The notes below the pieces were generated by a model. That model saw nothing but the letters and a program-made list of their open reading frames with translations. It was not told where the DNA came from and ran no database searches. Shown here in pieces: positions 22,234 to 29,428 of a stretch of 36,445 nt of DNA (position 1 is the stretch's first letter; every line of letters starts with the position of its first letter). Made by a program: the position numbers and the translations under genes. Source of the stretch: Streptomyces aureus (GTDB taxonomy: Bacteria > Actinomycetota > Actinomycetes > Streptomycetales > Streptomycetaceae); assembly GCF_001418135.1 (NCBI RefSeq), contig NZ_LIPQ01000158.1:1-36445 (forward strand), written 5' to 3'.

Positions 22234-22437
22234 GTGACCACCGCCGTGAAGCCCACCACCGCCCGCGCCCTGTTCACCGTCGAGGCAGCGGCCGAGTACC
22301 TCTCCTTCGGACGTTCGACGGTCTACGAGCTGATGGCCGCCGGGGACCTGCCGTACGTGAAGGTGGGTCGCTCCCGCCGCATCCGCCTTGCTGAACTGGA
22401 CGCTTTCGTCGCGCAGTTGCAGCCTCAGACCAACTGA
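22234..22437 (+). CDS. xis: excisionase (Xis), MerR/AlpA-type helix-turn-helix
   Basis: 67 residues from the GTG at 22234, which has GGAGG 8 nt upstream. The core ALFTVEAAAEYLSFGRSTVYELMAAGDLPYVKVGRSRRIRLAELDAFVAQL is the classic small excisionase winged-helix fold: a recognition helix (GRSTVYELMA), then a wing (KVGRSRRIR). In AICEs Xis bends DNA and directs Int to excise rather than integrate. It lies directly before int, separated by a strong hairpin, and directly after the heptamer array. The family assignment is strong; the xis name follows from the pairing with int. Confidence 0.9.
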   Translation: MTTAVKPTTARALFTVEAAAEYLSFGRSTVYELMAAGDLPYVKVGRSRRIRLAELDAFVAQLQPQTN

Positions 22438-22450
22438 TCTACGAACCCTC

Positions 22451-22484
22451 AGAGGCGCCCCCGGAGTTCACCGGGGGCGCCTCT
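22451..22484 (+). terminator. hairpin between xis and int
   Basis: A perfect 14-bp stem AGAGGCGCCCCCGG / CCGGGGGCGCCTCT with an AGTTCA loop, ending 16 nt before the int ATG with only GGAAGGA between. It could limit int expression from the xis transcript. Confidence 0.6.
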
Positions 22485-22500
22485 CCCATGGAAGGAAGCA

Positions 22501-23904
22501 ATGAGCCCCCGCAAACTGAACATGGAGTCGTCCGTCTACTTCGGGGCGGATGGCTGGTGGCACGGACGGGTCACCATGGGCGTGAAGTCCGACGGCAGCC
22601 CCGACCGTCGTCACCGCCGGGCCAAGACCGAGACCGAGATCAAGCGCAAGGTCAAGGAGCTGGAGAAGCTCCGGGACGAGCAGCGGGCGCCGAAGGCCGG
22701 CCGAGTGCCGACCGTCGCGCAGTGGATGGAGACCTACCTGACCACGATCGCGAGCCTGACGCTCAAGCCGCGTTCACTGGACGACTACTGGTCCAAGACC
22801 CGAAACGACATCATCCCTGGTGTTGGCCAGCACCGGCTGAACAAGCTGGAGCCCGAGCATCTGGAGACCATGTACGCGGCAATGCTGCGCGAGGGGCACG
22901 CACCCTCCCACGTGCTCAAGGTCCACAGGATCCTCTCGCGCGCGCTGAAGATTGCCCACAGGCGCCGGATGATTGTGGAAAACGTCGCGACGCTGGTAGA
23001 CCCGCCCACCGTGGACGAGACCGAGGCGAACCCCTTCTCGAAGGAGCAGGCGCGAGCCTTCCTGGAGGCCGCCGCGAAGCGACCCACGTTCATGCGCTGG
23101 GTGGTCGGCGTCGGGCTGGGCTTCCGCCAGGGCGAGACCCTGGGTCTGCGGTGGCGCTACGTCGACCTCGATGCCGAACTCTTTCACCCCCGCTGGCAGC
23201 TTCAACGGCTGACGTGGCGGCACGGCTGCTCCGACCCACACTCGTGCGGCGAGCGTCTGCACCGCTTCGAGCCGTGCCCTCCGAGCTGCACCACCCACAA
23301 GGGGTACACCCGGGGATGCCCGAAGCCCTGCGACAAGGCGTGCTCGAAGCACGCGAGCGCCTGCCCCGAGCGACGAGGAGGCGGCCTCACCTTCACCCGG
23401 CCCAAGACGAAGAAGAGCCGGAACCCTGTCCCCATCCCTCAGCCGTTCCTGCCCTACCTCCAGGAGCACAGGACCCAGCAAGCGCAGGAGCGCGCCGCCG
23501 CCGGAGGCCTGTGGGAGGACCACGACGCCGTGTTCACCCGCCCGGACGGCCGGCCGCTCGACCCGCGACAGGACTGGGAGGAGTTCAAGGAGCTGCTCGA
23601 AGAAGCGGGGATCAGTGACCGACGTCTCTACGACGGAAGCCGCCACACCGCCGGCACGATCCTGAACGAGCTGGGTGTGGACATGGTGACCATCATGGAG
23701 ATCCTCCGGCACACCCAGGTGAGCCAGACCCGCCGGTACGTGAAGGGGCGCTCCGAGCTGTCCCGGGAGGCCATGCGGCGGATGGGCGACACATTCCTGC
23801 CCCAGCTCCAGAGGGCCGCGCCACCCGCACCCGTGACTGAGACCACAACTGAGACCACGGACAGTCGAGCAGCCCGCTCGCGGCTCCGACGTCGCATCCG
23901 GTAA
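22501..23904 (+). CDS. int: tyrosine recombinase/integrase (AICE Int) with cysteine-rich insert
   Basis: 467 residues. The N-terminal arm-binding region is basic (residues 1-65), the core-binding domain spans about 70-165 (TVAQWMETYLTTIASLTLKP onward), and the catalytic domain runs from about 175. Catalytic residues seen are Arg209 (GLGFRQGETLGLRW), Arg381 in DGSRHTAGTILNELG, His404 (LRHTQVS) and nucleophile Tyr413 (RRYVKG). The box-II His three residues before Arg381 is Asp378 here. Between the catalytic Arg and the later boxes is an insert with eight cysteines (243, 249, 259, 263, 273, 277, 281, 288) plus histidines, resembling a zinc-binding module known in many actinobacterial integrases. 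The C-terminus ends in an Arg-rich tail. The gene ends one base before the attachment repeat. The ATG has GGAAGGA upstream. Confidence 0.93.
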   Translation: MSPRKLNMESSVYFGADGWWHGRVTMGVKSDGSPDRRHRRAKTETEIKRKVKELEKLRDEQRAPKAGRVPTVAQWMETYLTTIASLTLKPRSLDDYWSKTRNDIIPGVGQHRLNKLEPEHLETMYAAMLREGHAPSHVLKVHRILSRALKIAHRRRMIVENVATLVDPPTVDETEANPFSKEQARAFLEAAAKRPTFMRWVVGVGLGFRQGETLGLRWRYVDLDAELFHPRWQLQRLTWRHGCSDPHSCGERLHRFEPCPPSCTTHKGYTRGCPKPCDKACSKHASACPERRGGGLTFTRPKTKKSRNPVPIPQPFLPYLQEHRTQQAQERAAAGGLWEDHDAVFTRPDGRPLDPRQDWEEFKELLEEAGISDRRLYDGSRHTAGTILNELGVDMVTIMEILRHTQVSQTRRYVKGRSELSREAMRRMGDTFLPQLQRAAPPAPVTETTTETTDSRAARSRLRRRIR

Positions 23905-23993
23905 ATGAAAAAGCCCCAGGTCACGGCGAGTGAGTCCTGGGGCTGATCCGAGCCGCCTTCGGGATTCGAACCCGAGACCTACGCATTACGAGT
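23905..23993. repeat. right attachment site: 89-bp direct repeat copy 2
   Basis: Identical to 10943-11031. Here it forms part of the intact tRNA-Thr gene and its terminator, so this is the junction at which the tRNA gene was rebuilt by the element (attR in window orientation). The repeat begins one base after the int stop codon, which explains why int and the tRNA are always found together. Confidence 0.9.
23908..23944 (-). terminator. intrinsic terminator of tRNA-Thr
   Basis: A 9-bp AGCCCCAGG / CCTGGGGCT stem, 15-nt loop and five U residues on the minus strand, starting 7 nt after the tRNA 3' end. On the plus strand it may also end the int transcript. Confidence 0.8.
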
Positions 23994-24024
23994 GCGTTGC
24001 TCTGGCCAACTGAGCTAAGGCGGC
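23951..24024 (-). tRNA. tRNA-Thr (anticodon CGT)
   Basis: A complete 74-nt cloverleaf on the minus strand. The acceptor arm GCCGCCT pairs with AGGCGGC and is followed by a U discriminator. The D-stem is GCTC/GAGC. The anticodon stem ACGCA/TGCGT encloses the loop CTCGTAA, giving CGT, which reads ACG (Thr). The T-arm is TCGGG-TTCGAAT-CCCGA. CCA is not encoded. Its 3' 43 nt are duplicated at the far end of the element, so the gene serves as the integration site and stays functional after integration. Confidence 0.97.
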
Positions 24025-24109
24025 ACGCCGTCCGAACCCATGGTGGGTGCAGCAGCGACGCCAAGTCTACACAGTTTCCGAGGGTGCTCCGACCACCCCC
24101 GAAGAGGGC

Positions 24110-25660
24110 CTATGAGCAGCGCTTTCCTTCGGCGGGAGGGGTGCCGTCGAGGAGGTAGGTGTTGATCGCCGTGTCGATGCAGTCGCTGCCCCGGCCGTAC
24201 GCGGTGTGGCCGTCGCCCTCGTAGGTGAGGAGGGTGCCGGAGGAGAGCTGACCGGCCAGGGACTGGGCCCACTTGTACGGGGTGGCCGGGTCGCGGGTGG
24301 TGCCGACGACCAGGATCGGGGCGGCGCCCTCGGCGGTGATCCGGTGGGGGCCGCCGGTGGGCGGGGTCGGCCAGGAGGTGCAGTTGAGGGCCGCCCAGGC
24401 GAGGCCCCTGCCGAAGATCGGGGAGGCCTTCTCGAAGGACGGGACGGCCTTCGAGACGTCGGCGGGGCCCGCGTAGGCGGCCGGCAGGTCGAGGCAGTTC
24501 ACGGCCGCGTTGGCGAACATCAGGTTGGCGTACGTGCCGTCCGCCTCCCGCTCGTAGTAGCTGTCGGCCAGCGCCAGGAGGCCCGAGCCCTCGCCGCCGA
24601 TCGCCCGGGTGAGGGCCTCCCGCAGCTGGGGCCAGGCGCCCTCGTCGTACATCGCCGCGATCACGCCGGTGGTGGCGAGGGACTCGCCCAGCGCCCGGCT
24701 CTCGCCGGTGGGCACGGGCTCGGCGTCCACGTCGCGGAAGAACTTCTTCAGCGCCTCGCCCGCAGCCTCGACCGACTCCGTACCCAGCGGGCAGTCCGGC
24801 TTGGTCACGCAGTCCGCGGCGAAGGCCCGGAACGAGGTCTCGAAACCGGCGGTCTGGTCGCGGTTGAGGTCGATCGCCGGCAGCGACGGGTCCATCGCCC
24901 CGTCGAGGACGAGGCGGCCGACCCGGTCCGGGAACAGCTCGGCGTACGTGGCCCCGAGGAACGTGCCGTACGAGGCCCCCACATAGCTGAGCTTCTCGTC
25001 GCCGAGCACCGCCCGCAGGATGTCCATGTCACGGGCCGTCTCGACCGTGGAGACGTGCGGCAGGATCGCCCGTGACTTCTTCGCGCAGCCCGCCGAGAAG
25101 CCCTTGAAAGCGGCGCTCAGCGCGTTGACCTCCGCGGTGTCGTCGGGGGTCTGGTCGACCTGCGTGAACGTGTCCATCTGGGGGCCCGTCAGACACTCGA
25201 CCGGCTCGCTGCGCGCGACTCCGCGCGGGTCGACGGCCACCATGTCGTAGCGGGCGCGGACGGGCGCGGGGTAGCCGACACCCGCGTACCCCTGGAGGTA
25301 GCCGACGGCGGAGCCGCCGGGGCCGCCCGGGTTGACCAGGAGCGAACCGAGCCGCTTGCCGGGGCCGGTCGCCCGGGCCCGCGAGACCGCCAGGTCGATC
25401 TGCTCCCCGTCCGGCTTCGCGTAGTCCAGCGGGGCCCGCAGGGTCGCGCACTGGAAGCCCGTGACACCGCAGTCGCGCCACGTCAGCTTCTGCCCGTAGA
25501 ACGTCTTCAGCGCCTCGGGCGAGGAGGAGGGCGAGGCCTGCCGGGCGGCCGCCGTGGTGCGGGACGCCGCCGCGTCGCTTCCGCCCGAGCAGCCGGAGAG
25601 GATCAGTCCGGCGGCCGCGAGGGCCGTGGCGGACGTACGGAGCAAGCGCCTGGAGTCCAT
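24110..25660 (-). CDS. secreted alpha/beta hydrolase lipoprotein (S33 tripeptidyl aminopeptidase-like)
   Basis: 516 residues with a lipoprotein signal peptide: basic start (MDSRRLLRTS), hydrophobic core, and lipobox LILSGC with Cys24 as the lipidation site, then a Ser/Ala/Thr-rich spacer. The catalytic domain has the oxyanion stretch LLVNPGGPGGSA, nucleophile Ser230 in GASYGTFLG, Asp457 in VVGTTRDPATPY and His485 in YEGDGHTAYG, in the order expected for S33 peptidases of the Streptomyces Tap/Slp group. These remove short peptides from protein N-termini outside the cell. The ATG at 25660 is the only start that gives a proper signal peptide. The gene lies downstream of holB on the same strand with a 95-bp gap. 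The exact substrate is unknown. Confidence 0.9.
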   Translation of the reverse strand: MDSRRLLRTSATALAAAGLILSGCSGGSDAAASRTTAAARQASPSSSPEALKTFYGQKLTWRDCGVTGFQCATLRAPLDYAKPDGEQIDLAVSRARATGPGKRLGSLLVNPGGPGGSAVGYLQGYAGVGYPAPVRARYDMVAVDPRGVARSEPVECLTGPQMDTFTQVDQTPDDTAEVNALSAAFKGFSAGCAKKSRAILPHVSTVETARDMDILRAVLGDEKLSYVGASYGTFLGATYAELFPDRVGRLVLDGAMDPSLPAIDLNRDQTAGFETSFRAFAADCVTKPDCPLGTESVEAAGEALKKFFRDVDAEPVPTGESRALGESLATTGVIAAMYDEGAWPQLREALTRAIGGEGSGLLALADSYYEREADGTYANLMFANAAVNCLDLPAAYAGPADVSKAVPSFEKASPIFGRGLAWAALNCTSWPTPPTGGPHRITAEGAAPILVVGTTRDPATPYKWAQSLAGQLSSGTLLTYEGDGHTAYGRGSDCIDTAINTYLLDGTPPAEGKRCS

Positions 25661-25755
25661 TCCCGGAGCGTATCCGGAGCGGTACGCACCGTGTCCAATC
25701 GGACTCCGGGCCCCGCCTCGTCGGCGGCCTCCGGCCCCGCGCCGCCGCGCCCTCT

Positions 25756-26958
25756 CTAGTCCCGCAGCGCCAGGGTCATCGCCTCCAGGGCGAGCAGCGG
25801 GGCCACCTGACGGTCGAGGGCCTCGCGGCAGGCCAGGACCGCCTCGATGCGGCGGAGGGTGCGCTCCGGCGTGGTGTCGTGGGCGATCCGCTCGATCGCG
25901 TCCCGCACGTCCGTGTTGGCGAGGGCCGTGCGCGAGCGCAGCTGGAGCGCCAGGACATCGCGGTAGAAGCCGGTCAGATCGGTGAGCGCGAGGTCCAGGC
26001 TGTCGATCTGCGTCCGCTTCTTGCGCCGCTTCTGGTCCGCTTCCAGGTCCTTCATCACACCGGCCGTGCCCCGCGGCAGCCGCCCGCCGGGGCCCACGCC
26101 GAGAGCCGCCTTCAGCTCCTCCGTCTCTCGGGTGTCGGCCTCCTCCGCGACCTGGTTCGCGTCCTCCGTCGCCGTGTCGATCAGCTCCTGGGCGGCCTTC
26201 AGGCAACCGCCGACGTCGTGGACCCGCAGGGGCACCTTGAGGACGGCGGCCCTGCGCGCACGGGCCCGCTCGTCGGTGGCGAGCCGCCGGGCCCGGTCGA
26301 TGTGCCCCTGGGTGGCCCGAGCGGCGGCGTGGGCCGTCTCCGGTTCGATGCCGTCACGCCGCACGAGCACGTCGGCGACCGCGTCCACCGGGGGCGTCCG
26401 GAGGTTCAGGTGGCGGCACCGGGAGCGGATCGTGGGCAGCACGTCCTCGATCGAGGGGGCGCAGAGCAGCCAGACGGTGCGGGGAGCGGGCTCCTCCACG
26501 GCCTTCAGAACCGCGTTGGCCGACTTCTCGTTCAACCGCTCGGCGTCTGCCACCAGGATGACCTGCCAGCGGCCGTTCGCGGGGGCGGTGTACGACTTGC
26601 GGACGGTGTCACGCATGTCCTCGACCCTGACCACGGCACCGACGGCGGCGACCGTGGTGATGTCGGCGTGGGTGCCGACCAGTGCCGTGTGGCAGCCGGT
26701 GCAGAACCCGCAGCCCGGCGCCCCGCCGAGCGCCCGGTCGGGGCTCACGCACTGCAGCGCGGCGGCGAACGCCCGCGCGGCCGTCGCCACCCCGGACCCC
26801 GGCGGGCCGGTGAAGAGCCAGGCGTGGGTCATCTTCGAGGCCTCGGGATCGGCCTCTCCGGCGGCATGGGCGGTCACGAGCGCGTCGGCGTCCCGCGCGG
26901 CCGCGGCGAGCTGCTCCTCGACCTTCGCCTGTCCGACCAGGTCGTCCCATACGGCCAT
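25756..26958 (-). CDS. holB: DNA polymerase III subunit delta' (clamp loader)
   Basis: 400 residues of an AAA+ clamp-loader protein. The opening MAVWDDLVGQAKVEEQLAAA is typical. The P-loop is GPPGSGVATA (51-60), lacking the Lys of a working Walker A; delta' subunits often do not bind ATP. Cys70, Cys83, Cys86 and Cys89 (GCGFCTGC) form the zinc module, and ILVADAERLNEKSANAVLKAVEEPAPRTVWLL and IRSRCRHL (sensor region with the SRC motif) follow. The C-terminal about 150 residues form the collar helices. It helps load the sliding clamp at the replication fork. The ATG at 26958 has GAGGGGC upstream. In Streptomyces holB normally follows tmk; here 5.9 kb, including a two-component/ABC module, separates the two. 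Confidence 0.93.
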   Translation of the reverse strand: MAVWDDLVGQAKVEEQLAAAARDADALVTAHAAGEADPEASKMTHAWLFTGPPGSGVATAARAFAAALQCVSPDRALGGAPGCGFCTGCHTALVGTHADITTVAAVGAVVRVEDMRDTVRKSYTAPANGRWQVILVADAERLNEKSANAVLKAVEEPAPRTVWLLCAPSIEDVLPTIRSRCRHLNLRTPPVDAVADVLVRRDGIEPETAHAAARATQGHIDRARRLATDERARARRAAVLKVPLRVHDVGGCLKAAQELIDTATEDANQVAEEADTRETEELKAALGVGPGGRLPRGTAGVMKDLEADQKRRKKRTQIDSLDLALTDLTGFYRDVLALQLRSRTALANTDVRDAIERIAHDTTPERTLRRIEAVLACREALDRQVAPLLALEAMTLALRD

Positions 26959-27027
26959 GTCTGCCCCTCCTCAGGTACGCCCTCCATTGTGGGGCAGTCC
27001 TCTGACATCCCCCGCCGGGCGGAGGGG

Positions 27028-27254
27028 CGCCGCGCGGTGGCCGGGTCCCGGTGCGGGCGCCGCGCGGTGGCCGGGTCCCGGTGCGGGCGCCGCACCGTGG
27101 CCAGGTCGGGTGCGGGCGCCGCGCGGTGGCCGGGTCCCGGTGCGAGCGCCGCGCGGTGGCCGGGTCCCGGTGCGGGCGCCGCACCGTGGCCAGGTCGGGT
27201 GCGAGCGCCGCGCGGTGGCCGGGTCCCGGTGCGGGCGCCGCACGGCGGGTCGGG
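27028..27254. repeat. 30-bp minisatellite, seven units plus a partial
   Basis: Tandem units start at 27028, 27058, 27088, 27117, 27147, 27177 and 27206, with a truncated unit at 27236-27254. The common 30-bp form (A) begins CGCCGCGCGGTGGCCGGGTC. A 29-bp variant (B) begins CGCCGCACCGTGGCCAGGTC. The order is A A B A A B A, so an 89-bp block has itself been duplicated. The 29-bp units break any reading frame, so it is unlikely to be coding. It occupies most of the 314-bp gap upstream of holB; the rest of that gap shows no gene. Confidence 0.9.
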
Positions 27255-27272
27255 CCTCCTGGTCGCGGCGGG

Positions 27273-27446
27273 TCAGGCCTCCTTGTCGCGGCGGGTCAGC
27301 CACAGGCCGGCCGCGGAGCCGAGCAGGACCGTGCCCGTGCCGACGCTCGCCGTGACGTGGGCGGCGCCGGTCAGGTCGGCGACGGTGTTGACGTAGGCGT
27401 TGCCGAGGACGCTCGCCGTGAGCAGAAGCCAGAACAGGACACGCAT
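27273..27446 (-). CDS. 57-residue membrane protein
   Basis: The product begins MRVLFWLLLTASVLGNAYVN and continues through a second hydrophobic stretch (TASVGTGTVLLGSAAGLWL) to a charged end (TRRDKEA). Two membrane segments leave little outside. The ATG at 27446 is chosen because GGAGAT lies 5 nt upstream; an in-frame ATG at 27458 overlaps that ribosome-binding sequence. It is divergent from the sensor kinase at 27590 (143-bp gap). I recognise the general look from Streptomyces genomes, next to two-component systems, but know of no function. It might be a small target or modulator of the neighbouring kinase; this is speculation. Confidence 0.65.
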   Translation of the reverse strand: MRVLFWLLLTASVLGNAYVNTVADLTGAAHVTASVGTGTVLLGSAAGLWLTRRDKEA

Positions 27447-27589
27447 CGGGATCTCCATGGGTCGAGGGGTGAGGAAGATGGTTCGATCTTCATCGGCCCG
27501 GCGCCCCGGCACAGCGGTGCCCGCCCCCGGACCGATGGTGGTGCCTGCTCCACCGCGCCTCTCGGGTCCTCCCGCATAACCTGGCGGGT

Positions 27590-28795
27590 ATGCGTGACGC
27601 GATCAAGGAATCCGGCCGGGCGTCGCTCCATCTCCTGAGCGGCGCCGCGATCGCGATCCTCTGCTACCTGATGGTCGGCGTCGCCCTCTTCACGGCCTTC
27701 CTCACCGTCACCGTCATCGGCGCGGGCGTGCTCCCCGAGAGCGTGCTGCTGCTGCGCCGCCTGGCGGGCTGGGAGCGGCGCCGGACCGCCGCCTGGACCG
27801 GGGCGCCCGTCCCGGAGGCGTATCTGCCGCTCGAAGGACCGCTCCCCGCGCGCGTGCGGACCGCGGTCGCCGATCCGGGCACGGGGCGGGACCTGGTCTG
27901 GGCGGCCGCGCAGCTGCTCTACGGGTTGGGGGTCTGGTTCGCCTCGCTGGTGCTGTGGGCGCCCGCGCTGCTGGTCGACGGCGTGGTGACCGGGCTGGCG
28001 GGCCGGCGGCCGGTGGTGCTGCCGCTGATCGGACGGCTCGCCGACCTGGGCGCCGAGTGGTCGCGCACGCTGCTCACGCCGACCCCCTCGGCCGCGCGGG
28101 CCGCCGCGCTCGCCGCCCGAGTCGAGGAGCTCACGGCCACCCGGGCGGGCGCGATCGCCGCGCACGGTGCCGAGCTGCGCCGCATCGAACGCGATCTGCA
28201 CGACGGCACACAGGCCCGTCTCGTGGCGCTCTCCATGCGGATCGGCCTGGCCAAGCGGGTGTACGACTCCGATCCCGTCACCGCCCGGAAGCTTCTCGAC
28301 GACGCGCAGACGCAGGCCGAGGAGGCACTGGCCGAGCTCCGGCACGTGGTGCGCGGGATCCACCCGCCGATCCTCACCGACCGGGGTCTGACCGGGGCGG
28401 TACGGGCACTCGCCGCGAGCAGCGGCCTGGAGGTGGAGGTGTCCGTCACGGGCCTGGCCGACCACACCCCCGGCGACCGGCCGGAGCGGCCCGACGCCCC
28501 CCGCGCCCCGGCCGCCGTCGAGGCCGCCGCCTACTTCGTGGTCGCCGAGGCCCTCACCAACGCCGCCAAGCACAGCGGCGCCACCCGCGCCTCCGTCGCC
28601 CTCACCCGCGAACGGACCGCTCTTCGCGCGCGCGTGGCGGACGAGGGCCGGGGCGGCGCCGAGGCAGGCGAGAGCGGCGGCTCCGGGCTCGTCGGCATGC
28701 GCCGCCGGGTCGCCGCGCTCGACGGCACCGTACGACTGACCAGCCCCGAAGGGGGCCCGACCGTGATCGAAGTGGAGCTTCCGTGCGTGTGGTGA
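27590..28795 (+). CDS. two-component sensor histidine kinase (HisKA_3 type)
   Basis: 401 residues. The N-terminal sensor part has paired membrane segments at about 15-45 (LLSGAAIAILCYLMVGVALF onward) and 105-135 (LLYGLGVWFASLVLWAPALL), a Sensor-type domain. HisKA_3 carries His204 in RRIERDLHDGTQARLVALSM. The HATPase shows VVAEALTNAAKHSG (N-box), ARVADEGRGGA and GLVGMRRRVAALDGTVRLTS (G2 region). It is a distant paralogue of the frameshifted kinase at 2630, sharing the DLHDG(A/T)QARLVAL core. The stop overlaps the response-regulator start by 13 nt, so the pair is coupled. Given the neighbouring exporter genes, it probably senses an envelope stress or a membrane-active compound; this is inference. 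Confidence 0.92.
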   Translation: MRDAIKESGRASLHLLSGAAIAILCYLMVGVALFTAFLTVTVIGAGVLPESVLLLRRLAGWERRRTAAWTGAPVPEAYLPLEGPLPARVRTAVADPGTGRDLVWAAAQLLYGLGVWFASLVLWAPALLVDGVVTGLAGRRPVVLPLIGRLADLGAEWSRTLLTPTPSAARAAALAARVEELTATRAGAIAAHGAELRRIERDLHDGTQARLVALSMRIGLAKRVYDSDPVTARKLLDDAQTQAEEALAELRHVVRGIHPPILTDRGLTGAVRALAASSGLEVEVSVTGLADHTPGDRPERPDAPRAPAAVEAAAYFVVAEALTNAAKHSGATRASVALTRERTALRARVADEGRGGAEAGESGGSGLVGMRRRVAALDGTVRLTSPEGGPTVIEVELPCVW

Positions 28796-29427
28796 TCGCC
28801 GAGGACAACGCCCTCCTGCGGGAGGGCCTCGTGCTGCTCCTGACCTCGTCCGGCCATGAGGTCGCCGGGGTCGCGGCCACCGGCCCCGAGGTCCTGCCGC
28901 TGCTCCTGGAACACCGCCCGGACGTGGCCGTCCTCGACGTACGGATGCCGCCCGGCTACCGCGACGAGGGGCTGCGGGCGGCGCTCGCGGCCCGCGAGCA
29001 GCTGCCGGACCTTCCGGTGCTCGTGCTCTCCCAGTACGTGGAGGAGACCTACGCCGCCGAACTCCTGGGCGGCGGCGCACGGGGCGTCGGTTATCTCCTG
29101 AAGGACCGGGTGGGCCGGGTGGACGAGTTCCTGGACGCCCTGGAACGGGTCGCCGCCGGTGGTACGGCCCTGGACCCGGAGGTCGTCACCGAGCTGCTCT
29201 CCCGCCGCCGCGACGATCCGCTGGACTCCCTCACGCCCCGGGAGCGCGAGGTCCTCGAACTGATGGCGCAGGGGCACGACAACGGCACGATCGCCCGCTC
29301 GATGGTGGTCACCGAGCGGGCCGTGCACAAGCACATCGGCAATGTCTTCCTGAAGCTCGGCCTGCCGCCGAGCGACAGCGGCGGCCACCGCCGGGTCCTC
29401 GCCGTCCTCGCCTACCTCGACGCCTGA
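28783..29427 (+). CDS. NarL/LuxR-family response regulator
   Basis: 214 residues. Receiver domain (1-120): acidic pocket AEDN, phospho-acceptor Asp52 in VAVLDVRMPP, Ser in VLVLSQYVEE, and Lys in GYLLKDRVGR. DNA-binding domain (about 145-205): LTPREREVLELMAQGHDNGT, then VVTERAVHKHIGNVFLKLGL. The GTG at 28783 is inside the kinase gene and yields the standard N-terminus MRVVIAEDNALLREG. It is the cognate regulator of the kinase before it and converges with the permease gene (1-bp gap between stops). A 20-bp palindrome upstream of the ABC operon at 32836 is a candidate target site. Confidence 0.93.
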   Translation: MRVVIAEDNALLREGLVLLLTSSGHEVAGVAATGPEVLPLLLEHRPDVAVLDVRMPPGYRDEGLRAALAAREQLPDLPVLVLSQYVEETYAAELLGGGARGVGYLLKDRVGRVDEFLDALERVAAGGTALDPEVVTELLSRRRDDPLDSLTPREREVLELMAQGHDNGTIARSMVVTERAVHKHIGNVFLKLGLPPSDSGGHRRVLAVLAYLDA

Positions 29428-29428
29428 G

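Larger units (their letters stand above)
10943..23993. mobile_element. integrated AICE (actinomycete integrative and conjugative element), 12,962 bp unit
   Basis: The 89-bp perfect repeats at 10943-11031 and 23905-23993 are 12,962 bp apart and bound a complete AICE gene set. This comprises the GntR regulator, spread/transfer proteins (DUF6284, DUF2637, RRQRL zinc protein, DUF6251), a TraB/FtsK-type translocase, a primase-polymerase plus DUF3631 ATPase replication pair, Xis, and Int next to the tRNA. Transfer would use a single double-stranded DNA pump, as in pSAM2-type elements, because no relaxase or type IV secretion genes are present. The replication genes match the prim-pol class of AICE rather than the RepSA class. 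The GNAT acetyltransferase is the only obvious cargo. All core genes appear intact, so the element could be functional; this is inference. Confidence 0.9.

Noticed and set aside
27028..27254. CRISPR array
   Set aside because: The units are directly tandem with no unique spacers and no cas genes are present; it is a minisatellite.
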